Shown in pieces: positions 1 through 9,085 of a stretch of 64,000 nucleotides of DNA. Origin of the DNA: Flavobacterium flavigenum (lineage in GTDB: Bacteria; Bacteroidota; Bacteroidia; Flavobacteriales; Flavobacteriaceae); assembly GCF_027111255.2 (NCBI RefSeq), contig NZ_CP114285.2:4464001-4528000 (forward strand), written 5' to 3'. The notes under the pieces are model-generated. The model did not search any database. It was not told the DNA's origin and worked only from the letters and a program-made list of their open reading frames with translations. The position numbers were made by a program, and so were the translations under genes. Each line of letters opens with the position of its first letter. The first letter of the stretch is position 1.

Positions 1-170
1 TAAAGGAAACATTTTTAAGGGCTGAAGCCAAAAATGATTATGAGATTATTTACAAATTAGTTTATAAAATTGAAAGTGTTACCGGAATCAAAAATCAGTC
101 GATTGGAGATCCGGCCGGTTTTATCCGCACTGTTTTAAAAGATTATAATTTCTATACACAGAATATGTAA
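1..170 (+). CDS. 3' end of an unrecognised gene (partial)
   Basis: An open frame enters from the left edge and ends at a TAA at 168-170, giving about 55 C-terminal residues. The peptide is charged and probably helical, with no membrane segment and no motif that I can assign to a family. Its last residues are YNFYTQNM. Only the tail is visible, so no function is proposed. It is separated from the next gene by about 100 bp carrying an 8-bp tandem repeat. Confidence 0.6.
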   Translation, partial: KETFLRAEAKNDYEIIYKLVYKIESVTGIKNQSIGDPAGFIRTVLKDYNFYTQNM

Positions 171-226
171 AAAATACAATGTCAATATCAATGACAATTT
201 TAAGTTGAATTAAAAATATTTTTAAT

Positions 227-258
227 CTTAGAAGCTTAGCTACTTAGAATCTTAGAAC
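227..258. repeat. 8-bp tandem repeat CTTAGnnn, four units
   Basis: CTTAG occurs at 227, 235, 243 and 251, exactly every 8 bp, with variable three-base spacers. It lies just upstream of the TRIC-like gene start at 268. This is seen directly. Short AT-rich intergenic repeats of this kind occur elsewhere in the window, and a function is unknown. Confidence 0.7.
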
Positions 259-267
259 TTTATAATC

Positions 268-870
268 ATGTTCCACCTTTTAGATATTATCGGTACAATG
301 GCGTTTGCTATGTCAGGTGCTTTAACAGCCATGAATAAAAGACTGGATCCGTTTGGTGTTTTTATAATAGCTTTTGTTACGGCAGTTGGCGGCGGAACCC
401 TTCGAGATGTTCTGATTGGAAGAACTCCGGTTGGATGGATGCTGGATTTGAAATATGTTTATGTGATTATTTTAGGATTTGGATTGGCAATTCTGTTTAG
501 AAAAAAATTCGATAAACTTCGTACTTCACTATTTTTATTTGATACAATCGGATTAGGCGTTTTTACTTTAATCGGACTTGAAAAAGGAATCTCAATTGGA
601 CTGCATCCTGTAATTTGTATTGCCTTAGGAACAATGACGGCCTGTTTTGGAGGAGTAATTCGTGATATTTTGTGTACAGAAATCCCAACGATTTTCAGAA
701 GGGAAATTTATGCCACGATTTGTATTTTCGGCGGAATTGTATTTTTTGCTTTGCGAAGTCTGGATTTGGATAAAGATATTTTATATTTAGCGACTTCAGT
801 TGTTATAATTTCGGTACGTTTGATGGCTGTAAAATTCAAATGGTATCTACCGGCATTCGATCATAAATAA
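268..870 (+). CDS. Trimeric intracellular cation channel (TRIC/UPF0126) family membrane protein
   Basis: The 200-residue protein is almost entirely hydrophobic and has two internally similar halves. The first carries AVGGGTLRDVLIGRTP near residues 45-55 and the second carries FGGVIRDILCTEIP near residues 125-138. This paired glycine-rich G-x-x-RD motif is the UPF0126/YicG signature, and bacterial members are TRIC-type homotrimeric cation channels with about seven transmembrane helices. Length matches the family. It sits 8 bp upstream of the first polysaccharide gene, which is probably incidental. The ion carried here cannot be told from sequence. Confidence 0.9.
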   Translation: MFHLLDIIGTMAFAMSGALTAMNKRLDPFGVFIIAFVTAVGGGTLRDVLIGRTPVGWMLDLKYVYVIILGFGLAILFRKKFDKLRTSLFLFDTIGLGVFTLIGLEKGISIGLHPVICIALGTMTACFGGVIRDILCTEIPTIFRREIYATICIFGGIVFFALRSLDLDKDILYLATSVVIISVRLMAVKFKWYLPAFDHK

Positions 871-878
871 ATAGTAAA

Positions 879-1856
879 TTGAATAAATATATAGTAAAAA
901 AATATACTGAAAACGATTATAAAATATGGAATGACTTTATTGCTCAGGCCAAAAACGCTACGTTTTTATTTCATCGGGATTTTATGGAATATCATAAAGA
1001 TCGTTTTGAGGATTATTCTTTAATGGTTTTAGAAGGTAAAAAATTAGTAGCAGTTTTACCGGCAAACAGAGTGGGAAATACTCTTTATTCACATCAGGGA
1101 TTGACGTATGGAGGTTTGGTTTATAAAGAAAGTTTAAAGTTGTCAGCCGTGATTGATATTTTTAAAAGCGTTTTGTTTTTTTTGAAAGAGAATGCTATTC
1201 AGAAATTACAGTTGAAATTAATTCCCTCGATTTACCATCAAAAGCCGGCCGAGGAATTGAATTATATTTTATTTTTAGTAAAAGCGCGATTAATTCGAAG
1301 AGATACTTTGGGAGTTATTGATTTGTCCAAAAAAATATTGATTGCATCTGGCAGAAAAGAAGGAGTTGTAAAAGGGCAAAAGAATAAATTAGAAATAAGA
1401 GAAGTTGATAATTTTGAATTATTCTGGAATTCTGTTTTGATTCCAAATTTAACTTTGAAACATCAGGCAAAACCAGTTCATACCCTAGAAGAAATTACAA
1501 AATTGAAACTTTTATTTCCAGAAAAAATACGTCAATTCAATGTGTATGAAAATGGAGTTATTATAGCCGGAACTACTATTTTTGAGAGCTCGATTGTTGC
1601 TCATTGTCAATATATTTCAGGAAAAGGGGATAAAAATAGATTGGGAGGACTTGATTTATTGCTGTACTATTTAATTACAGAAGTTTTTAAAAATAAGCAG
1701 TTCTTTGATTTCGGATCTTCTAATGAAAATCAAGGCAGAAAGCTGAATAATGGCTTGTCTTATTGGAAGGAAAGTTTTGGAGCAAATATTGTTGTTCATG
1801 ATTTTTATGAATTAGAAACTTCAAATGATAATTTATTAGATAATGTTTTAAAATGA
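879..1856 (+). CDS. FemAB/GNAT-like acyltransferase of a polysaccharide locus
   Basis: 325 residues with the two-lobed acyltransferase layout of FemAB-like proteins. The C-terminal part contains FFDFGSSNENQGRKLNNG followed by YWKESFGA (about residues 272-300), the usual 'FDFG-S... K..FG' ending. The start is a TTG at 879: there is no upstream ATG, and the first internal Met, at residue 36, would delete the conserved N-terminal lobe. It overlaps the aminotransferase gene by 4 bp (ATGA), so the two are translationally coupled. Family knowledge suggests transfer of an acyl or aminoacyl group to an amino sugar. Acylation of the sugar made by the next gene is inference. Confidence 0.72.
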   Translation: MNKYIVKKYTENDYKIWNDFIAQAKNATFLFHRDFMEYHKDRFEDYSLMVLEGKKLVAVLPANRVGNTLYSHQGLTYGGLVYKESLKLSAVIDIFKSVLFFLKENAIQKLQLKLIPSIYHQKPAEELNYILFLVKARLIRRDTLGVIDLSKKILIASGRKEGVVKGQKNKLEIREVDNFELFWNSVLIPNLTLKHQAKPVHTLEEITKLKLLFPEKIRQFNVYENGVIIAGTTIFESSIVAHCQYISGKGDKNRLGGLDLLLYYLITEVFKNKQFFDFGSSNENQGRKLNNGLSYWKESFGANIVVHDFYELETSNDNLLDNVLK

Positions 1857-2968
1857 TAAAATTCCTTGATCTAAAAAAAATTAACGAACCTTACGAAGCT
1901 GCTTTTCAGGATAAGTTGAAATTGGTTTTGGAAAATGGCTGGTATATTTTAGGAAAAGAAACAGAAATATTTGAAAATGCTTTTTCAGCTTATTGTAATT
2001 CAGAATATTGCATAGGTGTAGGGAACGGTTTTGATGCTTTGGTTTTGATTTTTAAAGGTTATATTCAATTAGGCAAACTGAAAAAAGGAGATGAGGTTAT
2101 TGTTCCGGCAAATACTTTTGTTGCTAGTATTTTAGCCATTTTAGAAGCAGGTTTGATTCCGGTTTTTATTGAACCTAAATTAGAAACGTACAATATTAAT
2201 CCGGATTTAATTTCTGAAAAACTTACATCTAAAACGAAGGCAATTTTAGTTGTTCATCTGTATGGACAATTAGCAGAAATGACGGCTATTAAGGAAATCG
2301 CAAATCAAAATAATTTATTGGTGATCGAAGATGCGGCTCAGGCACATGGTGCAGTTTTAGATCTGACATCATCGGGAAGAGTTCAGAAGGTAGGAAATCT
2401 TTCCCATGCTGCGGCTTTTAGCTTTTATCCTGGAAAGAATTTAGGTGCTTTAGGCGATGGAGGAGCAGTTACGACAAATGACGATAAATTGTCAAAAACG
2501 ATTCAATCGCTTAGGAATTATGGCTCTGAAGCAAAATATCAAAATGAATACCTTGGTGTAAATTCAAGAATGGATGAGCTGCAGGCTGCTTTTCTGAATG
2601 TGAAACTCCCCAATTTAGATACTGAAAATAGTATGCGAAGAGCGATTGCTAAACGTTATTTGGCAGAAATAAAAAACGAAAAGATTGAATTGCCATTTTG
2701 GGATTATTCTGAAAACCACGTTTTTCATTTGTTTGTTATCCGTACAGAACACAGAGATCATTTACAAGACTATTTATCAAAAAACGGAATTCAGACCATG
2801 ATTCATTATCCGATTTCGCCACATAAGCAAAAAGCCTTTTCAGACTGGAATCATTTATCTTTTCCGGTTACTGAAATGATACACAATGAAGTTTTGAGTT
2901 TACCAATAAGCCCTGTAATTACTAATGATGAGGTGAGTTTCATAATAGAGGCTTTAAATAAATATTAA
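1853..2968 (+). CDS. DegT/DnrJ/EryC1 sugar aminotransferase (FdtB/QdtB-like)
   Basis: A 371-residue fold-type-I PLP enzyme. The Schiff-base lysine is K195 in FYPGKNLGALGDGGAV, and the PLP-ring aspartate is D160 in VIEDAAQAHG. NGFDAL near residue 60 and the length fit the DegT family. The same locus encodes an FdtA-like 3,4-ketoisomerase (8687-9085), so the likely reaction is transamination of dTDP-3-keto-6-deoxyhexose to dTDP-Fuc3N or dTDP-Qui3N. The product stereochemistry cannot be read from sequence. It starts within the stop codon of the acyltransferase gene and is followed after 1 bp by the flippase. Confidence 0.85.
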   Translation: MIKFLDLKKINEPYEAAFQDKLKLVLENGWYILGKETEIFENAFSAYCNSEYCIGVGNGFDALVLIFKGYIQLGKLKKGDEVIVPANTFVASILAILEAGLIPVFIEPKLETYNINPDLISEKLTSKTKAILVVHLYGQLAEMTAIKEIANQNNLLVIEDAAQAHGAVLDLTSSGRVQKVGNLSHAAAFSFYPGKNLGALGDGGAVTTNDDKLSKTIQSLRNYGSEAKYQNEYLGVNSRMDELQAAFLNVKLPNLDTENSMRRAIAKRYLAEIKNEKIELPFWDYSENHVFHLFVIRTEHRDHLQDYLSKNGIQTMIHYPISPHKQKAFSDWNHLSFPVTEMIHNEVLSLPISPVITNDEVSFIIEALNKY

Positions 2969-2969
2969 A

Positions 2970-4244
2970 ATGGGGTTTTTGAAAAACATATTCCAAACCG
3001 ATTTATTTAAAATTACTTCGCTAAATAGTTTAAGTGTATTGTTAAGGATAGGGATTGGTGTGATTACTTCAAAATTATTAGCGATTTTTGTTGGAGCAAA
3101 CGGAATGGCTCTGGTAGGTAATCTTAGGAACTTTACATCATTATTGGAAGGTATATCAACATTAGGATTTCAAAATGGAATTGTAAAATATGTAGCTGAA
3201 TGCAAAGAGAAAAATGATCAACTCCAAAAACTTATTTCAACTGTTTTTATCAGCTTGTTGACAGTTGCAGTTATTTTGAGTTTTGCCATGTATTTTTTGT
3301 CAGGGTTTTGGAACAGTCAAATTTTTGGAACAGATATTCGATACCAGATAGTTTTTAAAGCAATAGCATTGGCTTTGCCATGGTATGCAGTTTCTGTTTT
3401 TTTACTTTCGCTAATTAATGGTTTAGGAAAGTTTAAGAAAGTAATTTGGATAAATATCATTGGAAATATAATAGGCTTACTGGTTTCAGTTATTATGATT
3501 TTAAATTTTAGAACATTGGGAGCCTTGCTTTCAATAGTTATTTCTCCTGCATTATTGTTTTTTGTTGCTTTTTACTTTGTAAATAAAGAATTCAATTTTT
3601 TCAGCATAATCCGATTTCGGTATGTTGATTTTCAAATTATAAAAAGCTTGTCTTCTTATTCCCTTATGGCTTTGGTTTCTTCGATTTTTGGACCATTAAT
3701 ATATCTAACCATACGAACAAACGTAATTGAAGTTGTTGGCTTGGAACATGCTGGTTTCTGGGAAACAATCACCAGGATTTCTACTTATTATATGATGTTT
3801 ATTACGACCATATTATCGGTTTATTTTTTTCCAAAACTGGCTTCAGCTGAAAGTAGAGAAGATACTAAAAAAATTTTTTGGAGTTTTTACAAAAATATTT
3901 TGCCTTTTTTTGCCTTACTTTTATTAGTGATTTATTTGGTACGTTTTTTTATTATTAAGTTGCTTTTTACAAATGAATTTTTGCCGGTTACAACTTTATT
4001 CTTTTGGCAATTATTAGGAGACTTTCTAAAGGCGGCGTCATGGATTTTAGGATATCAGTTTTTAGCAAAAAAGATGACAAAAGCTTTTGTTTTTTCAGAA
4101 ATTTTTTCGCTAGTTGTCTTATATTTTATGAGTAATTATTTGGTTACTCATTTAGGAATACAGGGAATAGTTATAGCTCATGCTCTCGAAAATTTTATTT
4201 ACCTGTTGGTTCTGGTTATTTATTTTAGGAGAAGTTTATTTTAG
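2970..4244 (+). CDS. O-antigen translocase (Wzx-like flippase)
   Basis: 424 residues with about 12 hydrophobic segments and the N-terminal pattern of bacterial O-antigen translocases: IFQTDLFKITSLNSLSVL, then VGANGMALVGNLRNF and GFQNGIVKYVAE. Proteins of this MOP-superfamily branch flip undecaprenyl-linked oligosaccharide units across the inner membrane. The gene starts 1 bp after the aminotransferase stop, in the same operon. No Wzy-type polymerase was recognised next to it in this window. Confidence 0.88.
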   Translation: MGFLKNIFQTDLFKITSLNSLSVLLRIGIGVITSKLLAIFVGANGMALVGNLRNFTSLLEGISTLGFQNGIVKYVAECKEKNDQLQKLISTVFISLLTVAVILSFAMYFLSGFWNSQIFGTDIRYQIVFKAIALALPWYAVSVFLLSLINGLGKFKKVIWINIIGNIIGLLVSVIMILNFRTLGALLSIVISPALLFFVAFYFVNKEFNFFSIIRFRYVDFQIIKSLSSYSLMALVSSIFGPLIYLTIRTNVIEVVGLEHAGFWETITRISTYYMMFITTILSVYFFPKLASAESREDTKKIFWSFYKNILPFFALLLLVIYLVRFFIIKLLFTNEFLPVTTLFFWQLLGDFLKAASWILGYQFLAKKMTKAFVFSEIFSLVVLYFMSNYLVTHLGIQGIVIAHALENFIYLLVLVIYFRRSLF

Positions 4245-4299
4245 ATTATAATTATTTTGTTTAATAGTTATATTATTGACAAATATTAAAATTAATTAC

Positions 4300-5739
4300 A
4301 TGTTATTTAATTCAATAACTTTTGCTTTATTTTTTCTGGTTGTTTATCTCCTGTACTGGTTTGTTTTCAATAGAAATTTAAGACAGCAAAATCTATTTTT
4401 ATTAACGGTAAGTTTATTCTTTTACAGCTTATGGGACTGGCGCTTTATAATACTATTGCTTTTTTCAATATGCTTAGATTTTTTTACAGGAAATAAGATT
4501 TATAAAAATTCAGGTAGTAAACTAAAAAAGAGATTATGGCTTTGGCTAAGTATACTGATTAATTTAGGTTTGCTGGGTTTTTTTAAATACTTCAATTTTT
4601 TTATTGATAATTTTTCTGGCTTTGTGACTCTTTTAGGCTTAAAACCTAATATTGGATTATTAGAAATAATTGTTCCAATAGGAATATCATTTTATACTTT
4701 TCACGGATTGTCTTATGTCATTGATATTTATAAAGAAAAAATAAAACCTGTAAATAGTTTTATTGATTATGCTCTTTTTGTTAGTTTTTTTCCTTTATTA
4801 GTAGCAGGGCCTATTGAAAGAGCAACACATCTTTTACCGCAGATTCAGCAAAACCGTTTTTTTAGCTACAATAAAGCTACTAATGGATTACGGCAGATAT
4901 TATGGGGATTAGTAAAAAAAGTAGTAATAGGTGACACCTGTGGAGAATATGTAAATCTGATTTTTGACAACCCTTCTCATCACAATGGGAGTACTCTTTT
5001 TTTAGGAGCTTTATTATTTTCATTTCAAATATACGGTGACTTTTCAGGATATACAGATATTGCTCTGGGAACTGCCAGATTGTTAGGTATAGATTTGCTT
5101 CAGAATTTCTCTTATCCCTATTTTTCCAGGGATATTGCAGAATTTTGGAGACGTTGGCACATTTCTTTGTCAAGCTGGTTTAAAGATTATGTCTATATTC
5201 CGCTTGGAGGTTCCAGAGGTTCCAAAATACAGCAAGTCAGGAATGTTTTTATAATCTTTATGCTTATTGGGTTTTGGCATGGTGCAAATTGGACTTTTAT
5301 TCTTTATGGTTTAATAAATTTTATATATTTCCTTCCTTTACTTTTGTTAAACAAAAATAGAAAAAATATAAAAATTGTGTCTGTTAATAATTTAAAATCA
5401 AAATTCATTACATTTTGCAATATTTTGTTGACTTTCGGATTGGTATCTTTTGCAAGAGTTTTTTTTAGATCTAAAAATTTGGAAGATGCATTTTTTTATT
5501 TTTCTAATATGTTTTCAAAATCATTATTCTCTTTTCCTGATATTTTTCCAAAAACGGTCTTTGCTCTTTTAATTTGTTTTATCTGCATTGAATGGCTTGG
5601 AAGAAAAGATTCATTTGCAATAGAAAAGATTTGTTTAAATTGGAAAAAACCTTTAAGAATTAGTTTTTATTATACTTTGGTGTTCTTGATTTTTTATCAT
5701 ATTGGTAAAGATTTTCAATTTATATATTTTCAATTTTAA
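4300..5739 (+). CDS. MBOAT-family O-acyltransferase (AlgI/DltB-like)
   Basis: A polytopic protein of about 479 residues. It carries the MBOAT hallmarks YGDFSGYTDIALGTARLLG, RDIAEFWRRWHISLSSWF and IPLGGSRG, plus the catalytic histidine in GFWHGANW. I chose the ATG at 4300 (MLFNSITF...) because MBOAT proteins usually begin at this point. An upstream TTG at 4276 would add eight unconserved residues. MBOAT proteins move acyl groups (often acetyl) across the membrane to exported glycans. The next gene, overlapping by 1 bp, encodes an SGNH-like protein, the usual periplasmic partner, so O-acylation of the locus polysaccharide is likely. Confidence 0.9.
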   Translation: MLFNSITFALFFLVVYLLYWFVFNRNLRQQNLFLLTVSLFFYSLWDWRFIILLLFSICLDFFTGNKIYKNSGSKLKKRLWLWLSILINLGLLGFFKYFNFFIDNFSGFVTLLGLKPNIGLLEIIVPIGISFYTFHGLSYVIDIYKEKIKPVNSFIDYALFVSFFPLLVAGPIERATHLLPQIQQNRFFSYNKATNGLRQILWGLVKKVVIGDTCGEYVNLIFDNPSHHNGSTLFLGALLFSFQIYGDFSGYTDIALGTARLLGIDLLQNFSYPYFSRDIAEFWRRWHISLSSWFKDYVYIPLGGSRGSKIQQVRNVFIIFMLIGFWHGANWTFILYGLINFIYFLPLLLLNKNRKNIKIVSVNNLKSKFITFCNILLTFGLVSFARVFFRSKNLEDAFFYFSNMFSKSLFSFPDIFPKTVFALLICFICIEWLGRKDSFAIEKICLNWKKPLRISFYYTLVFLIFYHIGKDFQFIYFQF

Positions 5740-6665
5740 TGAATAAGTTTATAATTAAAACAATATTGTTTTTATTTCCTTTAATAGTAATATTATTGGG
5801 TATCGAATTGTTCTATAGATTCATACCAAACAACTATGTTGTTAAGAATCAAAATATACAAGAAAGATATAATGATATTGAGGTGTTAATTTTAGGCAAT
5901 TCACATTCCTTTTATGGATTAAATCCTGTTTTCTTTGATAAACCAACCTTCAATTTGTCCAATATTAGTCAGACATTATACTTTGATAAGCTTTTATTTG
6001 AAAAACATTTTAAGAATTTAAAAAAACTTAAATATGTTATTTTGAATGTTGAATATACTGTGCTTAGTCAATTAGATGATACAAGTGAAGATACCTGGCG
6101 AAAATATTATTACCAATACTACATGGATTTACAAGTGCCCATAATTTCGAATTTAGATCCAAAACGTTTTTTTATTTCATCCACCAGAAATTTCAACACT
6201 AATATAAAGTTAGTTAAACGTTACTTCTTGGAAAAAACTATTGTAGATTGTGATGAAAATGGATTTGCATTAAATTATATCAAAGAAAATAGATTACAAA
6301 ATATTAAAGAAATAGCTCCAGTTATCGTAACTAAACATGAAGATAATTCGGTTGATTTTACTAAAAATTTATCAAGGATTCAATCGATTATTGATATATG
6401 TAATACAAGGGATATAAAAGTGATTATTGTAAATATGCCCGTTTCCGGTTTTTATGCTAAAGGTTTGAATCAAAAAAAGTTAAATAAGATATTTGATTCC
6501 TGCATTTTATTTAAGAAGAAAAATTCAAATGTTGAGTATGTAAATTTATTTAAAGACAAAAGATTTCAAATTAATGACTTTTATGATCCGGATCATTTAC
6601 ATAATGAAGGGGCTAAGAAGTGTTCTATTATAATAAATGATATTATTAACAAAAATAAAGACTAA
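5739..6665 (+). CDS. Membrane-anchored SGNH-like protein, partner of the MBOAT acyltransferase
   Basis: 308 residues with one N-terminal transmembrane segment (about residues 5-26) and a periplasmic SGNH-type domain. Block I is represented by ILGNSHSFYG, with the putative nucleophile Ser near residue 54. The C-terminal Asp-x-x-His dyad is in DPDHLHNEGAKK. AlgJ/AlgX and DltD proteins have this layout and complete acyl transfer started by an MBOAT partner. The ATG overlaps the MBOAT stop by one base, so translation is coupled. The overall sequence is not one I recognise, so the role rests on the motifs and gene order. Confidence 0.68.
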   Translation: MNKFIIKTILFLFPLIVILLGIELFYRFIPNNYVVKNQNIQERYNDIEVLILGNSHSFYGLNPVFFDKPTFNLSNISQTLYFDKLLFEKHFKNLKKLKYVILNVEYTVLSQLDDTSEDTWRKYYYQYYMDLQVPIISNLDPKRFFISSTRNFNTNIKLVKRYFLEKTIVDCDENGFALNYIKENRLQNIKEIAPVIVTKHEDNSVDFTKNLSRIQSIIDICNTRDIKVIIVNMPVSGFYAKGLNQKKLNKIFDSCILFKKKNSNVEYVNLFKDKRFQINDFYDPDHLHNEGAKKCSIIINDIINKNKD

Positions 6666-6667
6666 TG

Positions 6668-7813
6668 TTAAAAAGTAGTTTCCCACATCTGAATATATTT
6701 TTGGGTAATTTTGATGTACTCATGCTCTGTTTCTATAAAAATTCTGGCTCGTTTTCCAATTGCTATTAATTCTGCAGGGTTTTCTATTAAAAATGATAAT
6801 TCTTTGACTAGGTGATCTACATCAGGAATTGCATTTATGCAAACTCTGTCAGTTAGCTTATAATAGTTCATAAATTCAGTCTCTGCTCCAGTAAAGACTA
6901 CTTTGCCTTTTGCCATTGCTTCTAATGCATTATACCCCTGATCATAGCCATAAACCTGATCTAAAAGAATATGTGCCTTATTGTAAATAGCTATATACTC
7001 GTTATATGGAATACTTCTGGTAATTATAGTTTCAACTTTTTGAGGATACTTTTTTGAAATAATTTCCAAAGCTTTTTCAAAATAAACAGTCCCTTTTTTG
7101 ATACTGCTTCCAGTGTTAATACCTAAAAAAATTATAATTTTTTCTGAGGTCTCTAAATGTTTAAATTTTAGTTTATTAGTATTAACAGGGTTTGGAATTA
7201 AACAGGTTTGAAACCCCATTTTTTCCATTGGAATTTTATAATCTAAATCAGAAGTAACTATCTTGAGAACATTTTTGGTAACAAATTCAAATAAATTACG
7301 ATAATTTTTTTGTGTGTATTTTAAAGAATATAAAAACTCTTTTTTCAATTTTGGATTATAAAGTAATGGAGTCAAAATGGAATATCGGAGTTCATTCTTC
7401 AATAAATAGTCAATAACTGGAGTTTCATCTCCGCAGACTAAAAGTATTGCTTTTTTATTTTGAGAAAATATCTTTTTAAACAAATGTTTAGAAAAAAAAG
7501 GGTAAGTTTCAATTGCATCCGAGTTGATTAACTGTACTATATCAAAATTCCTTAACTGTGGCAAAAATAAATAAAAACGGATGCCTCTTTCTAATTTCAT
7601 CAAATCTATACTCAATATTTTACTGCAAAACCCAGAGAATTTTCGGGTAAGCCAATAATTAGTAAAAAAAAATGGTCTTACAGAAAAATCAACATCAAAT
7701 TTTTTAAAATGATCTCCATCTCCAATAATATATGCATCGTGGCCTAATAGCTTTAATCCTTCTTTTAAAGAGTTATGTAATCTGCTGTATTCCCCAATTA
7801 AAAGTATTTTCAT
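6668..7813 (-). CDS. GT4-like glycosyltransferase (GT-B fold)
   Basis: 381 residues starting MKILLIGEYSRLHNSLKEGL, the glycine-containing first strand of a GT-B enzyme. The C-terminal donor half has FLGINTGSSIKKGT and the acidic stretch YDQGYNALEAMAKGKVVFTG, equivalent to the E-x7-E region of family GT4. It is transcribed against its neighbours. Its stop lies 2 bp from the stop of the SGNH gene, and its start is divergent from the next GT2 gene. Donor and acceptor are unknown. Confidence 0.82.
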   Translation of the reverse strand: MKILLIGEYSRLHNSLKEGLKLLGHDAYIIGDGDHFKKFDVDFSVRPFFFTNYWLTRKFSGFCSKILSIDLMKLERGIRFYLFLPQLRNFDIVQLINSDAIETYPFFSKHLFKKIFSQNKKAILLVCGDETPVIDYLLKNELRYSILTPLLYNPKLKKEFLYSLKYTQKNYRNLFEFVTKNVLKIVTSDLDYKIPMEKMGFQTCLIPNPVNTNKLKFKHLETSEKIIIFLGINTGSSIKKGTVYFEKALEIISKKYPQKVETIITRSIPYNEYIAIYNKAHILLDQVYGYDQGYNALEAMAKGKVVFTGAETEFMNYYKLTDRVCINAIPDVDHLVKELSFLIENPAELIAIGKRARIFIETEHEYIKITQKYIQMWETTF

Positions 7814-7857
7814 ATGGCAACCATAAATTTTTATATTTGTGTAAATATACTATCAAA

Positions 7858-8694
7858 TTGGGAAAAGAATTTAAAAAAGAGGATTTGGAAATTGTAATTT
7901 CAACAATGAATAGAACTAATTTAGATTTTCTAATTCCAATGTTTCCTTTTGGTCATTTTTCTGATTTTTCTATCCTGATAATTAATCAGACATCTGAAAA
8001 TAATTTACTGAATTCGGATTTTTCCTCTGTTCAGGTAATCAATTCGTATGAAATTGGGCTTTCTAAGAGTCGGAATTTAGGATTAGAAATGAGTAAAAAA
8101 AGTATACTTTTAATTTCAGACGATGATGAAATTTTTAAAGAAGGATTTGATGTTTTAATAGTTGATACCTATAATAATTATCCTAATGCTGTTGTGGCTG
8201 GTTTTCAAATTGAAAATCCTGATGGAAATTTGTTCAGGAAATATTTAAAAGAGACCAAAAGCAATCTTACTAAATTTGATTTATTTGGCATTTTTTCTTC
8301 AGAAATAACTATAAATAAAGTGTTTTTGGAAAAAGTGAATGTTAAATTTGATACCAATTTTGGTTTGGGAGCCAACTTTTCAATGGGAGAGGAAGCTGTT
8401 TTTTTAATGGATTTAAAAAAAAAGAATCAACAATTGATTTATATGCCAAAAGTTATTGCAATAAATCCATCAATTACAACGACTGACAGATTAAATTTTG
8501 AGGAGAGGTATTACATACAAGGAGCATTTTTAGCCAGAGTTTTAAAAAGAAATTATAGATTTCATTTAGCAATAAAACTTTTTTTCGATTTAAAACAGCG
8601 AAAGTTAAAAATAACTCAAATTTCAAAAGCAATTAAAAATGCTAAATTAGGAAAAAAGGATTTTTATAAATTACAAAACAAAAAAAATGCTTGA
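7858..8694 (+). CDS. GT2-like glycosyltransferase (GT-A fold)
   Basis: About 278 residues beginning GKEFKKEDLEIVISTMNRTNL, where EIVISTMNR is the first strand of a GT-A domain. The nucleotide/metal-binding acidic motif is ISDDDEIFKEGF, preceded by GLSKSRNLGLEMS. The open frame extends back to an ATG at 7732, but that part overlaps the divergent glycosyltransferase gene and is unlike GT2. I therefore chose the TTG at 7858, 13 bp after a TATATTTG promoter-like box (7832-7844 region). The 3' end overlaps the ketoisomerase gene by 8 bp. Substrates are unknown. Confidence 0.75.
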   Translation: MGKEFKKEDLEIVISTMNRTNLDFLIPMFPFGHFSDFSILIINQTSENNLLNSDFSSVQVINSYEIGLSKSRNLGLEMSKKSILLISDDDEIFKEGFDVLIVDTYNNYPNAVVAGFQIENPDGNLFRKYLKETKSNLTKFDLFGIFSSEITINKVFLEKVNVKFDTNFGLGANFSMGEEAVFLMDLKKKNQQLIYMPKVIAINPSITTTDRLNFEERYYIQGAFLARVLKRNYRFHLAIKLFFDLKQRKLKITQISKAIKNAKLGKKDFYKLQNKKNA

Positions 8695-9085
8695 TAATAT
8701 TCAATTAATAGACTTACCCGTAATAGAAGATGTTCGTGGTAATCTTGCATTTCTTCAAAATGATGTATTGCCGTTCGAGCTAAAGCGGGTTTATTACCTC
8801 TTTGATGTTCCTAGTAATGCCTATAGAGGAGGACATTCGCATATTGATCAGCAGTCAATTGTAATAGCACTAAGTGGTAGTTTTGAAGTTGTTCTTGATG
8901 ATGGTTTTAAAAGAAAAAGTTTTTTTCTAAATAAGCCAAATATAGGTTTGCTAATCCCAACAGGAATTTGGAGGGAATTACAAAATTTTTCATCAGGAGC
9001 GGTTTGCCTTGCCGTGGCTTCTGATGTTTTTATCGAAGAAGATTATATTCGAGACTATAATGCTTTTTTAGCCACTAAAAAATGA
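8687..9085 (+). CDS. FdtA/WxcM-type sugar 3,4-ketoisomerase
   Basis: A 132-residue single cupin. It has the family start (DVRGNLAFLQND), the FELKRVYYLFDVP strand, the catalytic region YRGGHSHIDQQSIVIALSGSFEVVLDDG and IPTGIWRELQNFSSGAVCL. FdtA and QdtA enzymes convert dTDP-4-keto-6-deoxyglucose to the 3-keto sugar that FdtB/QdtB then aminates. Together with the aminotransferase at 1853 this predicts a 3-amino-3,6-dideoxyhexose in the polysaccharide. The gene overlaps the upstream GT2 gene by 8 bp and the downstream GT4 gene by 4 bp, so the three are probably one transcript. Confidence 0.85.
   Translation: MLDNIQLIDLPVIEDVRGNLAFLQNDVLPFELKRVYYLFDVPSNAYRGGHSHIDQQSIVIALSGSFEVVLDDGFKRKSFFLNKPNIGLLIPTGIWRELQNFSSGAVCLAVASDVFIEEDYIRDYNAFLATKK

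Noticed and set aside
226..260. CRISPR-like array from regularly spaced CTTAG units
   Set aside because: Units are 8 bp with 3-bp spacers, far too short for CRISPR, and no cas genes are present in the window.
4880..5173. Minus-strand open frame within the MBOAT gene
   Set aside because: It lies wholly inside a well-supported gene in another frame. Many similar antisense frames inside valS, secDF, the OmpA-like gene and others were rejected for the same reason.
7732..7857. Longer N-terminus of the GT2 gene from an ATG at 7732
   Set aside because: It overlaps the divergent glycosyltransferase coding sequence and encodes residues unlike a GT2 start. A TTG at 7858 gives the expected beginning.
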